NCBI RefSeq assembly: GCF_030063455.1
Contig: NZ_JASITB010000003.1
Span: forward strand, 1-64,000
DNA length: 64,000 nt
Source of the DNA: Cryobacterium sp. PH31-O1
Lineage (GTDB): Bacteria; Actinomycetota; Actinomycetes; Actinomycetales; Microbacteriaceae
Direction: 5' to 3'
The notes under the pieces are model-generated. The model had not been told where the DNA came from and made no database searches. It was given only the letters and a program-made list of their open reading frames with translations. A program made the translations under genes and the position numbers. Shown piece after piece: positions 25,846-34,313 of this stretch; position 1 is the first letter of the stretch, and each line of letters begins with the position of its first letter.

Positions 25846-27252
25846 CTAGTCAGGAACAGCGAGGAACGGCTCGAGCGCGGTGAGTGCGGCCGCCAGAAAG
25901 GCATCGTCGTCGAGTTCGCTCAGTCGGGTTGCGTTTTCGGCGGCGACCAGGCCCATGAGAATGGGTTCCCCGGTGAGTGGCATCATGTTGATCCACACCG
26001 GAAAGTCTGCGTCTTCGCCGACGATGGTCCAGAGCCGGGCCGCTGTATCCCAGAACGGCGCGTCAAAGCGCAGCCAGACCTTGTCGACCACGCCCATACC
26101 CAGCACCGCAATGGCACCCCGGTGGGCAAAGGGCAGCGGGGGTGAAAATTCGATCGCCGCAGCCTTCAGCACGCCAAGCGGCACCGTCACGATAACCCGA
26201 TCGGCCGACAACGACTCGCCGGTCCCAAGCCGCAGGCTCACACCACGGTCATCGTGAGCGACACGATTAACCACGCTTGAAAGCAGCACCTCAAGCCCCT
26301 CCGCGTCACTGGTCAGCAGGGTTGAGTACCCGCCGATCACGATCTGGTCATCGTCGGCGCTCGCGATGTCGGTCGTGTACCAGGCCGATTGCTGGCTCGG
26401 TGTCGCCCCGGTTTCCACCTTGAGCTTGGTGGCGATTTCGTACTCGAGCCAGTCGGCATCCGACAGGCCTTCGGCGTTTGCCGTCGTCGACAGGCCGGCT
26501 TCTCCCGAGTCGACGAGAGCACGCTCGACCGAGATGTCCTGCTGCTGATCGGCCGCCCAGTCGAGAGCGCCGGTGACGGCCTGGGTACCGACCGGTGAAA
26601 CCTCGACCACCAAACCGGCCCGGGTACGCACCTCGGGCGTTCGCACGAAAGGCAGCAGTGTCACCCCGAGGGCGGTCAGCTCGTCATCCAGAAAATTGTC
26701 GGAAGTGGAGTGCACGAAGGAGGGGCCTCGTTCGATCGCAAACGGCCAATCGCCGTTGACGGTATCGATGCGCCCCCCGATGCGGTCGCGCGCCTCAATC
26801 ACAACCACGCTGAAGCCGGCGTCGACGAGCTGGCGAGCGGCGGTGATGCCGGCGATGCCGGCACCCACGACGATGATTCGTTCGCCCGGTGCCGCGACGT
26901 CCTGCACCTGGCTGGCCGCGAGCAAGCCAGAGGCGCGGGCGCCCTGTACTGTGCCGGGTTCCTCCCCCGCGGTGGCTTCACCAGCGAAGAACACGCGGGC
27001 GTCGATAGCCTGGCCGAGGGCCGTGCGGTGCTCCGGCGTGGCTCCCACGGCGGCATAGCTGAACGATCCCCGAGAGAAGGCGTCGGTCGACCAATTGGTG
27101 CGGGAGACCATGAGGGGCTGGGGCACCAATGAGGGCGTGACCGCGGTGGGCGAAACGGATGGCGTCGGCACCGGTGCCGGCGGCACACACGCGGCGAGGG
27201 CCAACACGGAAAAACCCGATGCCGTACCGAGCAGAAAAGTGCGCCGCTTCAC
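25846..27252 (-). CDS. Exported flavin amine oxidase with circularly permuted domain order
   Basis: 468 residues. The start MKRRTFLLGTASGF has a twin-arginine-like pair, and LALAAC is a lipobox (Cys 22), so it is probably a Tat-exported lipoprotein. Residues about 54-116 (WSTDAFSRGSFSYAAVG, then VFFAGEATAGEEPGTVQGAR) are the FAD-binding module normally found at the C-terminus of monoamine/polyamine oxidases. Only afterwards comes the N-terminal dinucleotide motif IIVVGAGIAGITAARQL (residues 126-142) and EARDRIGGRI. The chain ends at ALTALEPFLAVPD, just where the normal protein would continue into the W-S-x-D module. The order is a clean circular permutation. It oxidises an amine, with the substrate unknown. 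Confidence 0.85.
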   Translation of the reverse strand: MKRRTFLLGTASGFSVLALAACVPPAPVPTPSVSPTAVTPSLVPQPLMVSRTNWSTDAFSRGSFSYAAVGATPEHRTALGQAIDARVFFAGEATAGEEPGTVQGARASGLLAASQVQDVAAPGERIIVVGAGIAGITAARQLVDAGFSVVVIEARDRIGGRIDTVNGDWPFAIERGPSFVHSTSDNFLDDELTALGVTLLPFVRTPEVRTRAGLVVEVSPVGTQAVTGALDWAADQQQDISVERALVDSGEAGLSTTANAEGLSDADWLEYEIATKLKVETGATPSQQSAWYTTDIASADDDQIVIGGYSTLLTSDAEGLEVLLSSVVNRVAHDDRGVSLRLGTGESLSADRVIVTVPLGVLKAAAIEFSPPLPFAHRGAIAVLGMGVVDKVWLRFDAPFWDTAARLWTIVGEDADFPVWINMMPLTGEPILMGLVAAENATRLSELDDDAFLAAALTALEPFLAVPD

Positions 27253-27324
27253 GATTGGCCCGGTTCAAAAGGGTCATTCGGTGCGGCGCCAGTCATGAGA
27301 CCAAACTACCGCAGACCGTGGGGG

Positions 27325-27370
27325 TTGACATTTTCTTCTCAAGGTAGTTGGTTAGCTACATGACCAACTA
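27325..27370 (+). promoter_or_regulatory. Promoter and operator of the GntR-ABC operon
   Basis: TTGACA at 27325-27330 is a consensus -35. The expected -10 region overlaps a perfect 8-bp inverted repeat TAGTTGGT (27345-27352) and ACCAACTA (27363-27370) with a 10-nt spacer. An operator overlapping the promoter fits repression by the YtrA-type regulator encoded immediately downstream. Confidence 0.65.
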
Positions 27371-27416
27371 ACCCGTGAACCGAAACGGGCGCAGCATCCA
27401 CTGAAAGCAGGCAGTC

Positions 27417-27788
27417 TTGATCGAAGCGGGCAAACCGATCTTCGTGCAGATCGCGGAGCAGATCGAAAACGACATCATCGATGGCGTCATAGAGGAAGAA
27501 ACCCCCGTGCCCTCGACCAATGAATTCGCGGTCTTTCACCGCATCAACCCGGCCACTGCGGGCAAAGGCGTCAACCGCCTGGTCGAAGACGGCATTCTCT
27601 ACAAGAGGCGAGGAATAGGAATGTTTGTAGCAACCGGCGCCCGGCAGCGACTCCTCGGCGCCCGCACCGAGAAGTTTCGGGGCAATTTCGTCGGCCCACT
27701 GCTGAACGAGGCAGCCAAGCTCGGCATCACGCCAGAGCAGGTGGCCAAAATGATCGGCGAATCCGAGAGAAGGAGCAGCACCTCATGA
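27417..27788 (+). CDS. YtrA-type GntR transcriptional regulator
   Basis: 123 residues from a TTG at 27417. The winged HTH reads PIFVQIAEQIENDIIDGVIE, then VPSTNEFAVFHRINPATAGK and GVNRLVEDGILYKRRGIGMF, the standard GntR DNA-binding domain. Only a short C-terminal tail follows, which is the YtrA subfamily. These regulators usually repress an adjacent ABC transporter and respond to antibiotics or cell-envelope stress. It overlaps the next gene's ATG by 4 nt. Confidence 0.88.
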   Translation: MIEAGKPIFVQIAEQIENDIIDGVIEEETPVPSTNEFAVFHRINPATAGKGVNRLVEDGILYKRRGIGMFVATGARQRLLGARTEKFRGNFVGPLLNEAAKLGITPEQVAKMIGESERRSSTS

Positions 27789-28699
27789 CCGACACCGCAG
27801 TGCGTGTCACCGGCCTCACCAAGAAGTTCGGCGCCTTCACCGCCATCGACGACGTGAGTTTCACGGTCGAACGCAACAAGATCTACGGCCTGCTCGGCCG
27901 CAATGGCGCCGGCAAGACCACCCTGATGCAGCTGCTCACCGGGCAGCAGTTCGCCACGAGCGGCACCCTCGAAGTGTTCGGTGCTTCACCGGTCGAGAAC
28001 GCGCGGGTGTTGCAGTCACTGTGCTTCATCAAGGAGAGCCAGAAGTATCCGGACAGCTTTCGACCGGAGCACGTGTTCGCGAACGCGCCATGGTTCTTCG
28101 CGCACTGGGATGCCGCCTTCGCCGCCCGCCTGGTCGACGATTTTCGACTCCCGCTGAACCGTCCGATCAAGAAGCTCTCCCGCGGCCAGCTTTCAGCGGT
28201 CGGCGTGATCATTGGGCTCGCCTCGCGCGCCCCGCTCACTTTCTTCGACGAGCCCTACCTCGGTCTCGATGCGGTCGCGCGGCAGATTTTCTACGATCGC
28301 CTTCTTGAGGACTACGCCGAGCATCCGCGCACGATTATTCTGTCGACACACCTCATCGACGAGGTGAGCAACCTACTCGAGCACGTCCTCGTCATCGACG
28401 AGGGTCGCATCCTCATGGACCAGGACGCCGAGCAGCTGCGCGGAACCGCGAGCACCGTCGTCGGCAAGAAAACGGATGTCGACGCTTTCGTCGCCGGCCG
28501 CGACATCATCTCTCGAGATGGTATCGGCGGGCTCGCCTCGGTGACCGTCGCCGGCCTCGGCGAGACCGAACGAACCGCAGCCCGTGCCGCCGGACTCGAG
28601 CTCTCGCCGGTATCGCTGCAGCAGCTGATCGTGCAGCGCACGACGAGCACGACCTCTGAATCTATGACCACGACCGACGCCTGGAGTGCACGCTCATGA
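27785..28699 (+). CDS. ABC transporter ATP-binding protein (exporter type)
   Basis: 304 residues. Walker A is GLLGRNGAGKTTLMQLL near residue 38, the signature is LSRGQLSAV (a variant of LSGGQ), and Walker B is LTFFDEPYLGLD, followed by the H-loop region IILSTHLIDEV. The C-terminal 90 residues are a non-conserved extension. Partner of the permease that follows; both starts overlap by 4 nt, making a three-gene operon with the GntR regulator. The substrate is unknown; YtrA-linked systems often give resistance to peptides. Confidence 0.92.
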   Translation: MTDTAVRVTGLTKKFGAFTAIDDVSFTVERNKIYGLLGRNGAGKTTLMQLLTGQQFATSGTLEVFGASPVENARVLQSLCFIKESQKYPDSFRPEHVFANAPWFFAHWDAAFAARLVDDFRLPLNRPIKKLSRGQLSAVGVIIGLASRAPLTFFDEPYLGLDAVARQIFYDRLLEDYAEHPRTIILSTHLIDEVSNLLEHVLVIDEGRILMDQDAEQLRGTASTVVGKKTDVDAFVAGRDIISRDGIGGLASVTVAGLGETERTAARAAGLELSPVSLQQLIVQRTTSTTSESMTTTDAWSARS

Positions 28700-29472
28700 C
28701 CGATTTGCTGACCGGCACCGCGGCATCCGTTCACCCGCGCAGCGCCCCGGCGCGCATCTGGAACGTATTGCGGCTGCACCTCGTCGACCGTCGAACCTAC
28801 ATTGGAATCCCCTGGCTGATCGTGGGGATAGCGTTTGTGATTACCGTCTTCATCGCCCAAATCATCGGTTTCACGGCCGGCGGGCTCGGCACGCCCGATG
28901 CCATCGAGGGCCAACGCTACAGCTGGGCTGTGCTCTCACCGCAGTGGTATCTGATCGTGGTCGGTGTGCAGGCCATCTCGTTCGGGTTTCCCCTCGCGCT
29001 CGGTTTCGGCGTTACCCGCCGCGACTTCTACCTCGGCACCGCGCTGCTCTTCGTGCTGATCTCCGCCGCCAACGCACTGGCCTTCGCTGTGCTGACCCAG
29101 CTCGAACAGGTCACCGAGGGCTGGTTCATCGACACCTACATGTTCAACGCACTCTGGCTCGGCATCGACGGCTTCTGGGTGGACCTGTTCTCGTTCTTCG
29201 TGATGCAGCTGCTCGTGTTCTTCATTGGCGCATCGATCGCGACCATCTACATGCGCTGGCGCATGCCCGGCATGCTCGTGTTTTGGAGCTCGCTGGCCTT
29301 AGCCATCGTCGGCACCGTCACGATCATCACGTTCACGAGCAGCTGGCCGCCGGTCGCCGTATGGTTCGGCGCGCAGGGCATCGCGGGCATCTTCGCCTGG
29401 CTGCTGGTGCCCGCAGCGCTAGCCGGCTTCGGCGGGTTTTTGGCCCTTCGTCGAGCAACTCCGAAGAACTAG
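28696..29472 (+). CDS. ABC transporter membrane subunit
   Basis: 258 residues with six hydrophobic segments, including IGIPWLIVGIAFVITVFIAQ, FFVMQLLVFFIGASIATIYM and SLALAIVGTVTIITF, plus a final one near the C-terminus. It has no detectable soluble domain. It is the membrane partner of the ATPase before it, in the YtrA-regulated unit. The substrate is not readable. It is convergent with the SDR, with 3 nt between stops. Confidence 0.85.
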   Translation: MTDLLTGTAASVHPRSAPARIWNVLRLHLVDRRTYIGIPWLIVGIAFVITVFIAQIIGFTAGGLGTPDAIEGQRYSWAVLSPQWYLIVVGVQAISFGFPLALGFGVTRRDFYLGTALLFVLISAANALAFAVLTQLEQVTEGWFIDTYMFNALWLGIDGFWVDLFSFFVMQLLVFFIGASIATIYMRWRMPGMLVFWSSLALAIVGTVTIITFTSSWPPVAVWFGAQGIAGIFAWLLVPAALAGFGGFLALRRATPKN

Positions 29473-29475
29473 GCG

Positions 29476-30276
29476 CTAGTACGGGCGGCGCTCCTCGGCT
29501 ACGGAGTTGCCACCGTCGACGACGATCACCTGCCCGGTGACATAGGCCGCGCCGGGCGAAGCGAGGAACGCGATAACGGATGCGACCTCTCCCGGAGTAC
29601 CGTTGCGCCCGGCCGGAACGAGCGCACCCTCCAGCGCCTCGCTCGTGAGTTGCGACCCGGTCGCGATCCAGCCCGGAGCCACGGCGTTGCACGTTATGCC
29701 GACTGCAGCCTCGTCGACGGCGAGGGCTTTGGTCAGTCCGATCAGGCCAGCCTTGGCCGCGGCGTAGGCAACGTCGCCGCGGCTGGCCATGACCCCGCCG
29801 CTCACGCTCGACACCGTCACGATGCGGCCCCAGCCGGCCGCGCGCATGAAACCGATCACCGCCCGCGTCGCGTGGAAAGCCGTGGACAGGTTGATGGCGA
29901 GGCCGTGGTCCCATTCGGCGGGGCTGGTCAAAATGTCGCCGTGCCCCATCTCGGCGTCGCCGACCGCGACCATGCCGGCATTGTTCACGAGGATCGTCGG
30001 CTCGTACCCGCCCGCGGCGAGGGCCGCCTGCAGTCCCGCGGCGCCAGCTTCCGAGTCGAGGGTGCAGACGATCCCAACGGCGTCGAGCCCGGCGGCGGCA
30101 AGTTCCGCTGCCCGGTCGTGGACCCGCGCCGTCGTACCGGTGAGCATCACCCGGGCGCCGAGTTCACCGAGCATCCGTGCGGCAGCGAAGCCGATGCCGG
30201 TGGCGCTGCCCGCTCCGGTGACGAGCGCCGTGCGCCCGCCGAGGTCGAAAGCGGCCGGAATGGGTGCAGAAGTCAT
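29476..30276 (-). CDS. SDR-family oxidoreductase
   Basis: 266 residues of the classical short-chain dehydrogenase fold. The cofactor motif is ALVTGAGSATGIGFAAARML near residue 17, the second is LVNNAGMV, and the catalytic Tyr-x-x-x-Lys is YAAAKAG (about residue 161). The first motif is TGAGSATGIG, slightly longer than the usual TGxxxGIG, which is typical of some SDR subgroups. The substrate cannot be deduced. It stands alone between the ABC unit and the palindrome-flanked gene. Confidence 0.9.
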   Translation of the reverse strand: MTSAPIPAAFDLGGRTALVTGAGSATGIGFAAARMLGELGARVMLTGTTARVHDRAAELAAAGLDAVGIVCTLDSEAGAAGLQAALAAGGYEPTILVNNAGMVAVGDAEMGHGDILTSPAEWDHGLAINLSTAFHATRAVIGFMRAAGWGRIVTVSSVSGGVMASRGDVAYAAAKAGLIGLTKALAVDEAAVGITCNAVAPGWIATGSQLTSEALEGALVPAGRNGTPGEVASVIAFLASPGAAYVTGQVIVVDGGNSVAEERRPY

Positions 30277-30310
30277 GGCGTCAGGCTAGCGCCCTAGCGG
30301 TCGCCCGTTG

Positions 30311-30382
30311 GCCGAGATGCCCCAATTTTTCCGAGAGTCCCTGTTCGAACGAGGACTCTCGGCAAAAAGGGGGCATCTCGGC
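30311..30382. repeat. Nested palindrome, left copy flanking the AbiEi/Vsr-like gene
   Basis: Outer arms GCCGAGATGCCCC (30311-30323) and GGGGCATCTCGGC (30370-30382) are perfectly complementary over 13 bp. Inner arms CCGAGAGTCC (30331-30340) and GGACTCTCGG (30353-30362) form a second hairpin, and the loop holds the 8-bp palindrome GTTCGAAC (30343-30350). A related but distinct copy lies at 31520-31591, on the other side of the gene. Confidence 0.85.
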
Positions 30383-30482
30383 AGGGTGGGACGCCCTCCT
30401 CCACACGCGGCAAAGCAGATGCGTTGTGCACGGAGTGAGGCTGCACCGCCTCAACTTGGCGGTGGGCGGTAACGATGAGCGC

Positions 30483-31502
30483 ATGACACCGACTGCGCCC
30501 GAGGATACGCCCGGGGGCGCGCGTCCCGCCGTCAAGGGCTGGCGGCCCTTACAGCTTCGCCGCGACCTGGACCTTGTCAGCGCCGACGGCCGGGCTCTCA
30601 ACCGTTCGGTGGCGGCGGGCGACAGCATCCGCTTGCGTCGTGGCGTGGTGGTGAACGCGGCCGGTTGGGACGATCTCAAGGCCGTCGAGAAATACCTGCT
30701 GCGGATGCGCGCCGTTGCCGCAACCCGTCGCGCGCAACCGGTCTTCTCGCACCAATCGGCGGCCGTGCTCTGGGGGCTGCCGATCGTTGGACGTTGGCCC
30801 GACGCGGTGCATCTCATGGTGGGTGCCCCACGATCCGTGCATTCCAAAAACGGTGTGATCTGGCATCACGACGCCCTTTCCGACGAAGATGTCGTCACCA
30901 TTGACGGGATGCTCGTGACCAGTTTGGTGCGTACCCTGTTGGATCTGGCGCGCACCACACCCTTTCTTTCCGCGGTGGCCAGCCTCGATCACGGTACAAC
31001 CTCAAGATTGATCCTGCCGAACCGATCTGTCGTAGCCGGAGTGTCAAAAGAGCAGCTGCTGGATCGGCTTCATCAGGCTGGAGCGTGCCGCGGCAGTCGG
31101 GCCGCCTTCGAGGCGATCTCGTTCAGCGACAACCGCTCAGATTCACCCGGAGAATCGCTGAGTCGTGGCCAAATCCACCTGTGCCGTTTTCCGGCCCCCG
31201 ATTTGCAGGTGACATTTCCGAGCGTCGACGGGCACAACGACACCGTCGACTTTCGCTGGATTCAGCGGCAGGAGCTGCGCACCGTTAAACTCCTCGGAGA
31301 ATTCGACGGCTTCGTCAAATACACCCGCGCTGAGTATTTGCGGGGCCGCACCATTGACCAAGTGGTCTGGGACGAGAAAGTGCGCGAGGATCGCGTTCGA
31401 CTCACCTCGGGCCACGGTATGGCTCGGTGGCTGTGGGACACGGCACTGCGAGCCGATCGGCTGCGTTCTCTGCTGCTTCAGGCTGGCCTGCGCCCGGAAT
31501 GA
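30483..31502 (+). CDS. AbiEi-antitoxin-like protein with Vsr/DUF559-like C-terminus
   Basis: 339 residues from the ATG at 30483. The N-terminal part (PLQLRRDLDLVSADGRALNR, then SIRLRRGVVV) resembles the HTH/beta region of AbiEi-type antitoxins. The centre has AVLWGLPIVGRWPDAVHLMV, and the C-terminal half has VDFRWIQRQ, LLGEFDGFVKYTRAEYLRG and EKVREDRVRLTSGHGMARWL, like Vsr/DUF559 endonuclease-fold proteins. No adjacent toxin is present. It is bracketed by nested palindromes on both sides, about 100 nt before the start and 20 nt after the stop. Family members are common and of unknown role in Microbacteriaceae. Confidence 0.72.
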   Translation: MTPTAPEDTPGGARPAVKGWRPLQLRRDLDLVSADGRALNRSVAAGDSIRLRRGVVVNAAGWDDLKAVEKYLLRMRAVAATRRAQPVFSHQSAAVLWGLPIVGRWPDAVHLMVGAPRSVHSKNGVIWHHDALSDEDVVTIDGMLVTSLVRTLLDLARTTPFLSAVASLDHGTTSRLILPNRSVVAGVSKEQLLDRLHQAGACRGSRAAFEAISFSDNRSDSPGESLSRGQIHLCRFPAPDLQVTFPSVDGHNDTVDFRWIQRQELRTVKLLGEFDGFVKYTRAEYLRGRTIDQVVWDEKVREDRVRLTSGHGMARWLWDTALRADRLRSLLLQAGLRPE

Positions 31503-31519
31503 GTGCGCCCTGCTGTGCG

Positions 31520-31591
31520 GCCGAGAGTCCCCTTTCTTGCCGAGAGTCCCTGTTCGAACGGGGACTCTCGGCAGAAAAAGGGACTCTCGGC
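31520..31591. repeat. Nested palindrome, right copy flanking the AbiEi/Vsr-like gene
   Basis: GCCGAGAGTCCC occurs twice (31520-31531 and 31539-31550), and its complement GGGACTCTCGGC twice (31561-31572 and 31580-31591), giving a hairpin within a hairpin. The loop has the same GTTCGAAC palindrome (31552-31559) as the left copy. It is 72 bp in length, like the left copy. Confidence 0.87.
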
Positions 31592-31611
31592 GCACGGGCG
31601 CGGCGCGGGGG

Positions 31612-33162
31612 TTACGCGACGGCCAGGAAGCCGTCGACGATCAGGGCGCGCAGCTTCGGGAGGAGTTCGGCGGTCAACGCAGGCTCGTCGGCATCGAGAA
31701 GCTGGGCGAGAGCCCCGATAATGGCACCGACCGCGAGGTCGCCGTCGCAGGCGCCGACCAGCCCGGCCAGAGCCGTGTCGAGCGGCACCGACCGGCCGAA
31801 TCCGCTGCCCTGGTGCAGCGTCATGAGGGTGGGATCCTGCTGGCCCGGCCAGTAGTGGCGTTCCTCGGTGACATCGGAGGCGACGATGAGCTGCGTGCGC
31901 ACCAGGCGCGCGTCATCCGTGTGAGCCTGCCAATCGTGGGCCGCGAGGCACTCGGCGAGGTGCGCACCGAGGCCGGCCGGGTTGTGGCCGAGCGCTTCGG
32001 GCAGCCGTTCCAGGCGGCGCAGGGTCGGCATACTCTGGTGCGGACGGCGCAGCAGAAGATAGCCGAACCCCACCCGGCGCACGCCGCGCGCGTCGAAGTC
32101 GTTCAGCCAGGCGTCGTACAGTCGGTCGAAGTCGGGACCGGGGCGAGTGCCGCCGTCGCGGATCCAGGTCTCGGCGTATTCGCCGGGCGTCTGCACCTCG
32201 CGCTCGATGATCCACGCATCGAGCTCTGACGACGGCGCCGCCGGTGCAGCCACCGGCGTGAGCCAGCGTTCAAGCCGTTCAAAGGCATCCGTTTCGCCGT
32301 GGTATTCCCAGTTTCCGAGCAGCTGCAGGACACCACCGGGCGTGAGGTGTGCGGTAGCGCCGCGCACGACCGCCTCGACCAGCGCATCGCCGACCATCCC
32401 GCCGTCGCGATACTCGTAGCTCGGCACCCCCTCGGCGCGCGGGGTGATCACGAAGGGCGGGTTTGAAATGATGTGATCGAACTGCTCCCCGGCCACCGGT
32501 TCGAACAGGCTGCCGAGCCGAAACTCGATATTGTCGATCTCGTTGAGCTCGGCGTTGAGCGCCGCGAGCTCGAGCGCGCGCTCGGAGATGTCGGTCGCGA
32601 CGACGTGCCCGGCGTGCCGAGAGGCGTGCATCGCCTGGATTCCGCAGCCAGTGCCGATGTCGAGCGCGCGACCGACTTCGCGCGGAATCATGAGTCCGCT
32701 CAGGGTGCGCGAGGCGCCGCCGATGCCGAGAACGTGGGTTTCGCCGAGCGGATGCCCCAGCGCCAGCTCCCCCAGATCGCTCACGATCCACCAGCTGCCG
32801 GCGCCGTGGGCGTCGATGAAGCTGTACGGGCGCAGGTCGACGAGCGGGCGCACCGTGTCATCATCAGCGGCGACGAGTCCGAGCGCCAGAGCGCCGGCCT
32901 CCCCGAGCGCCGGCAGGGCGGCGTCGAGGTCGCCGCGCGGCACCGGGTCGCCGAGCAGGAACAGCCGGGCGAGCGTCGCGGCTGGCTCGATCCGGCCGAG
33001 CCTGGCCGCGAGCGCGGCGAGGGCGCGCCGAGCGGGAACCGGCTGGTTGCGGTGCAGGGCGGCATCCGCTTCCATGCCCCACAGGCCGGTCAGGCCGGGA
33101 ACGGAGAACCGGGCGGCAGCGAGGTCGGAGCGCAGCCGAGGAATGAGAGTTGCAGAAGTCAC
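31612..33162 (-). CDS. Class I SAM-dependent methyltransferase, N5-glutamine/N6-adenine type
   Basis: 516 residues. SAM motif I is ALDIGTGCGIQAMHASRHA near residue 165, and the catalytic NPPF motif follows (HIISNPPFVITPRAEGVPSY), as in PrmC-like and N6-adenine methyltransferases. The N-terminal 150 residues look like a substrate-recognition region of the actinobacterial DUF7059/RlmG-like proteins, and a C-terminal domain of about 190 residues follows. A target in rRNA or a protein glutamine is likely. It is on the same strand as the type III PKS cluster, 26 nt downstream of the FAD hydroxylase. Confidence 0.8.
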   Translation of the reverse strand: MTSATLIPRLRSDLAAARFSVPGLTGLWGMEADAALHRNQPVPARRALAALAARLGRIEPAATLARLFLLGDPVPRGDLDAALPALGEAGALALGLVAADDDTVRPLVDLRPYSFIDAHGAGSWWIVSDLGELALGHPLGETHVLGIGGASRTLSGLMIPREVGRALDIGTGCGIQAMHASRHAGHVVATDISERALELAALNAELNEIDNIEFRLGSLFEPVAGEQFDHIISNPPFVITPRAEGVPSYEYRDGGMVGDALVEAVVRGATAHLTPGGVLQLLGNWEYHGETDAFERLERWLTPVAAPAAPSSELDAWIIEREVQTPGEYAETWIRDGGTRPGPDFDRLYDAWLNDFDARGVRRVGFGYLLLRRPHQSMPTLRRLERLPEALGHNPAGLGAHLAECLAAHDWQAHTDDARLVRTQLIVASDVTEERHYWPGQQDPTLMTLHQGSGFGRSVPLDTALAGLVGACDGDLAVGAIIGALAQLLDADEPALTAELLPKLRALIVDGFLAVA

Positions 33163-33188
33163 TTATCCATTCAACCCGATGCGTGCGG

Positions 33189-34313
33189 TCACAACCACCG
33201 CATGGTGAACGCCCGGGCCACCAGCTCGTTGGCCGGCGGCAGCGTGAGACCGCGCACCAGTGCGTTGCGGGCTCCGAGCCGCACGCCGTGGGCCGGCCGC
33301 CCCATCGCCATGTTGAATCCGGCTTGCAGGGCCGCTCGCCGCGCGGCGCGGCGGCGGTTACGGTCGTAGTCACCCAAAGCGGATGCCGCAGCCCCCTGCT
33401 CGAGCAGCGCCCGCTGCAGCGCCGGCCTAAGCGCAACGGCGTCGAGCCAGCCGAGGTTCATGCCCTGCCCGCCGATCGGACTGATCTGGTGCGCCGCATC
33501 ACCGACCAGCACGACTCTGCCCGCGTGCATGCGCTCCGCGAGCCGCTGCTGCACCGCGAATGCGCTCGCCACCCCGAGCGATTCGCCCACCCGCACGCCG
33601 GTTCGATGACGGATCAGCGCGGCCAGGTCGACGCTGTCAGCATCCGATACCAGATAGTCGGACATCGCCACCCACCGTCGCCGACCATCGGGCAGCGGGA
33701 ACGACTCGACCACACCGCCGCGCTCAAAATAGAGCACCGCGCTGGTGCCGCCCGGAGCAGGGTCGGCGAAGTCGCCCATGAGATAGGTTTCACGGCTGCC
33801 GAGCTGCCGCCAGCTGATGCCGGCCCGCTCGCGCACGCGACTGCGCGGGCCGTCGGCACCGACCACATAACGGGCCTCTACCGGGCCGGCGGTCGTCGCG
33901 AGTTCGACGGCATCGCCGCGGTCGTGCAGCCCGGTCACCGTTACCCCGCTGTGATACCGGCCGGGGCGCAGCTGTTCGAATCGTTTGCGCAGCAAGGCTT
34001 CCGTCTCGTATTGCGGCAGGGCGACGACGAACGGATACGCTGGCGCGGCTCGCTCGAAGGACAGCGCCCCGAGCCGTCGGCCATCGCAACGTACCTCCCC
34101 CGCGCGAATGCGCACGGCCCGCTCGAGCAGCGCATCGGCGATACCGATTCCGGCGAGCGCCGCGAGCGACGGCGGGTGGATACCGATCGCCCGGGAGCGA
34201 AGCGTCGGCGTCTCACGCTGTTCGAGCACCTCCACGTCGAGTCCGCCGACGGCCAGCGCGCAAGCGAGCATCGTACCGACTGGCCCCCCTCCCACGATGA
34301 CAACATCACGCAT
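33189..34313 (-). CDS. FAD-dependent aromatic hydroxylase (SrsC-like)
   Basis: 374 residues of the PHBH-fold monooxygenase family. The FAD motif at the N-terminus is DVVIVGGGPVGTMLACALAV followed by EVLEQRETP, and the second FAD motif is VLVGDAAHQISPIGGQGMNL. The middle has VVGADGPRSRVRERAGI. It overlaps the methyltransferase gene by 8 nt and the type III PKS is next, an order matching the known srsA-srsB-srsC phenolic-lipid genes of Streptomyces griseus. It likely hydroxylates the aromatic ring made by the PKS. Confidence 0.86.
   Translation of the reverse strand: MRDVVIVGGGPVGTMLACALAVGGLDVEVLEQRETPTLRSRAIGIHPPSLAALAGIGIADALLERAVRIRAGEVRCDGRRLGALSFERAAPAYPFVVALPQYETEALLRKRFEQLRPGRYHSGVTVTGLHDRGDAVELATTAGPVEARYVVGADGPRSRVRERAGISWRQLGSRETYLMGDFADPAPGGTSAVLYFERGGVVESFPLPDGRRRWVAMSDYLVSDADSVDLAALIRHRTGVRVGESLGVASAFAVQQRLAERMHAGRVVLVGDAAHQISPIGGQGMNLGWLDAVALRPALQRALLEQGAAASALGDYDRNRRRAARRAALQAGFNMAMGRPAHGVRLGARNALVRGLTLPPANELVARAFTMRWL

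Noticed and set aside
30343..30350. GTTCGAAC as a possible tRNA T-loop
   Set aside because: It is the centre of a palindromic repeat; no acceptor, D or anticodon stem surrounds it. No tRNA gene was seen in the window.
31520..31591. Repeated GCCGAGAGTCCC units as a CRISPR array
   Set aside because: The units alternate in orientation and form hairpins; there are no equal spacers and no cas genes.
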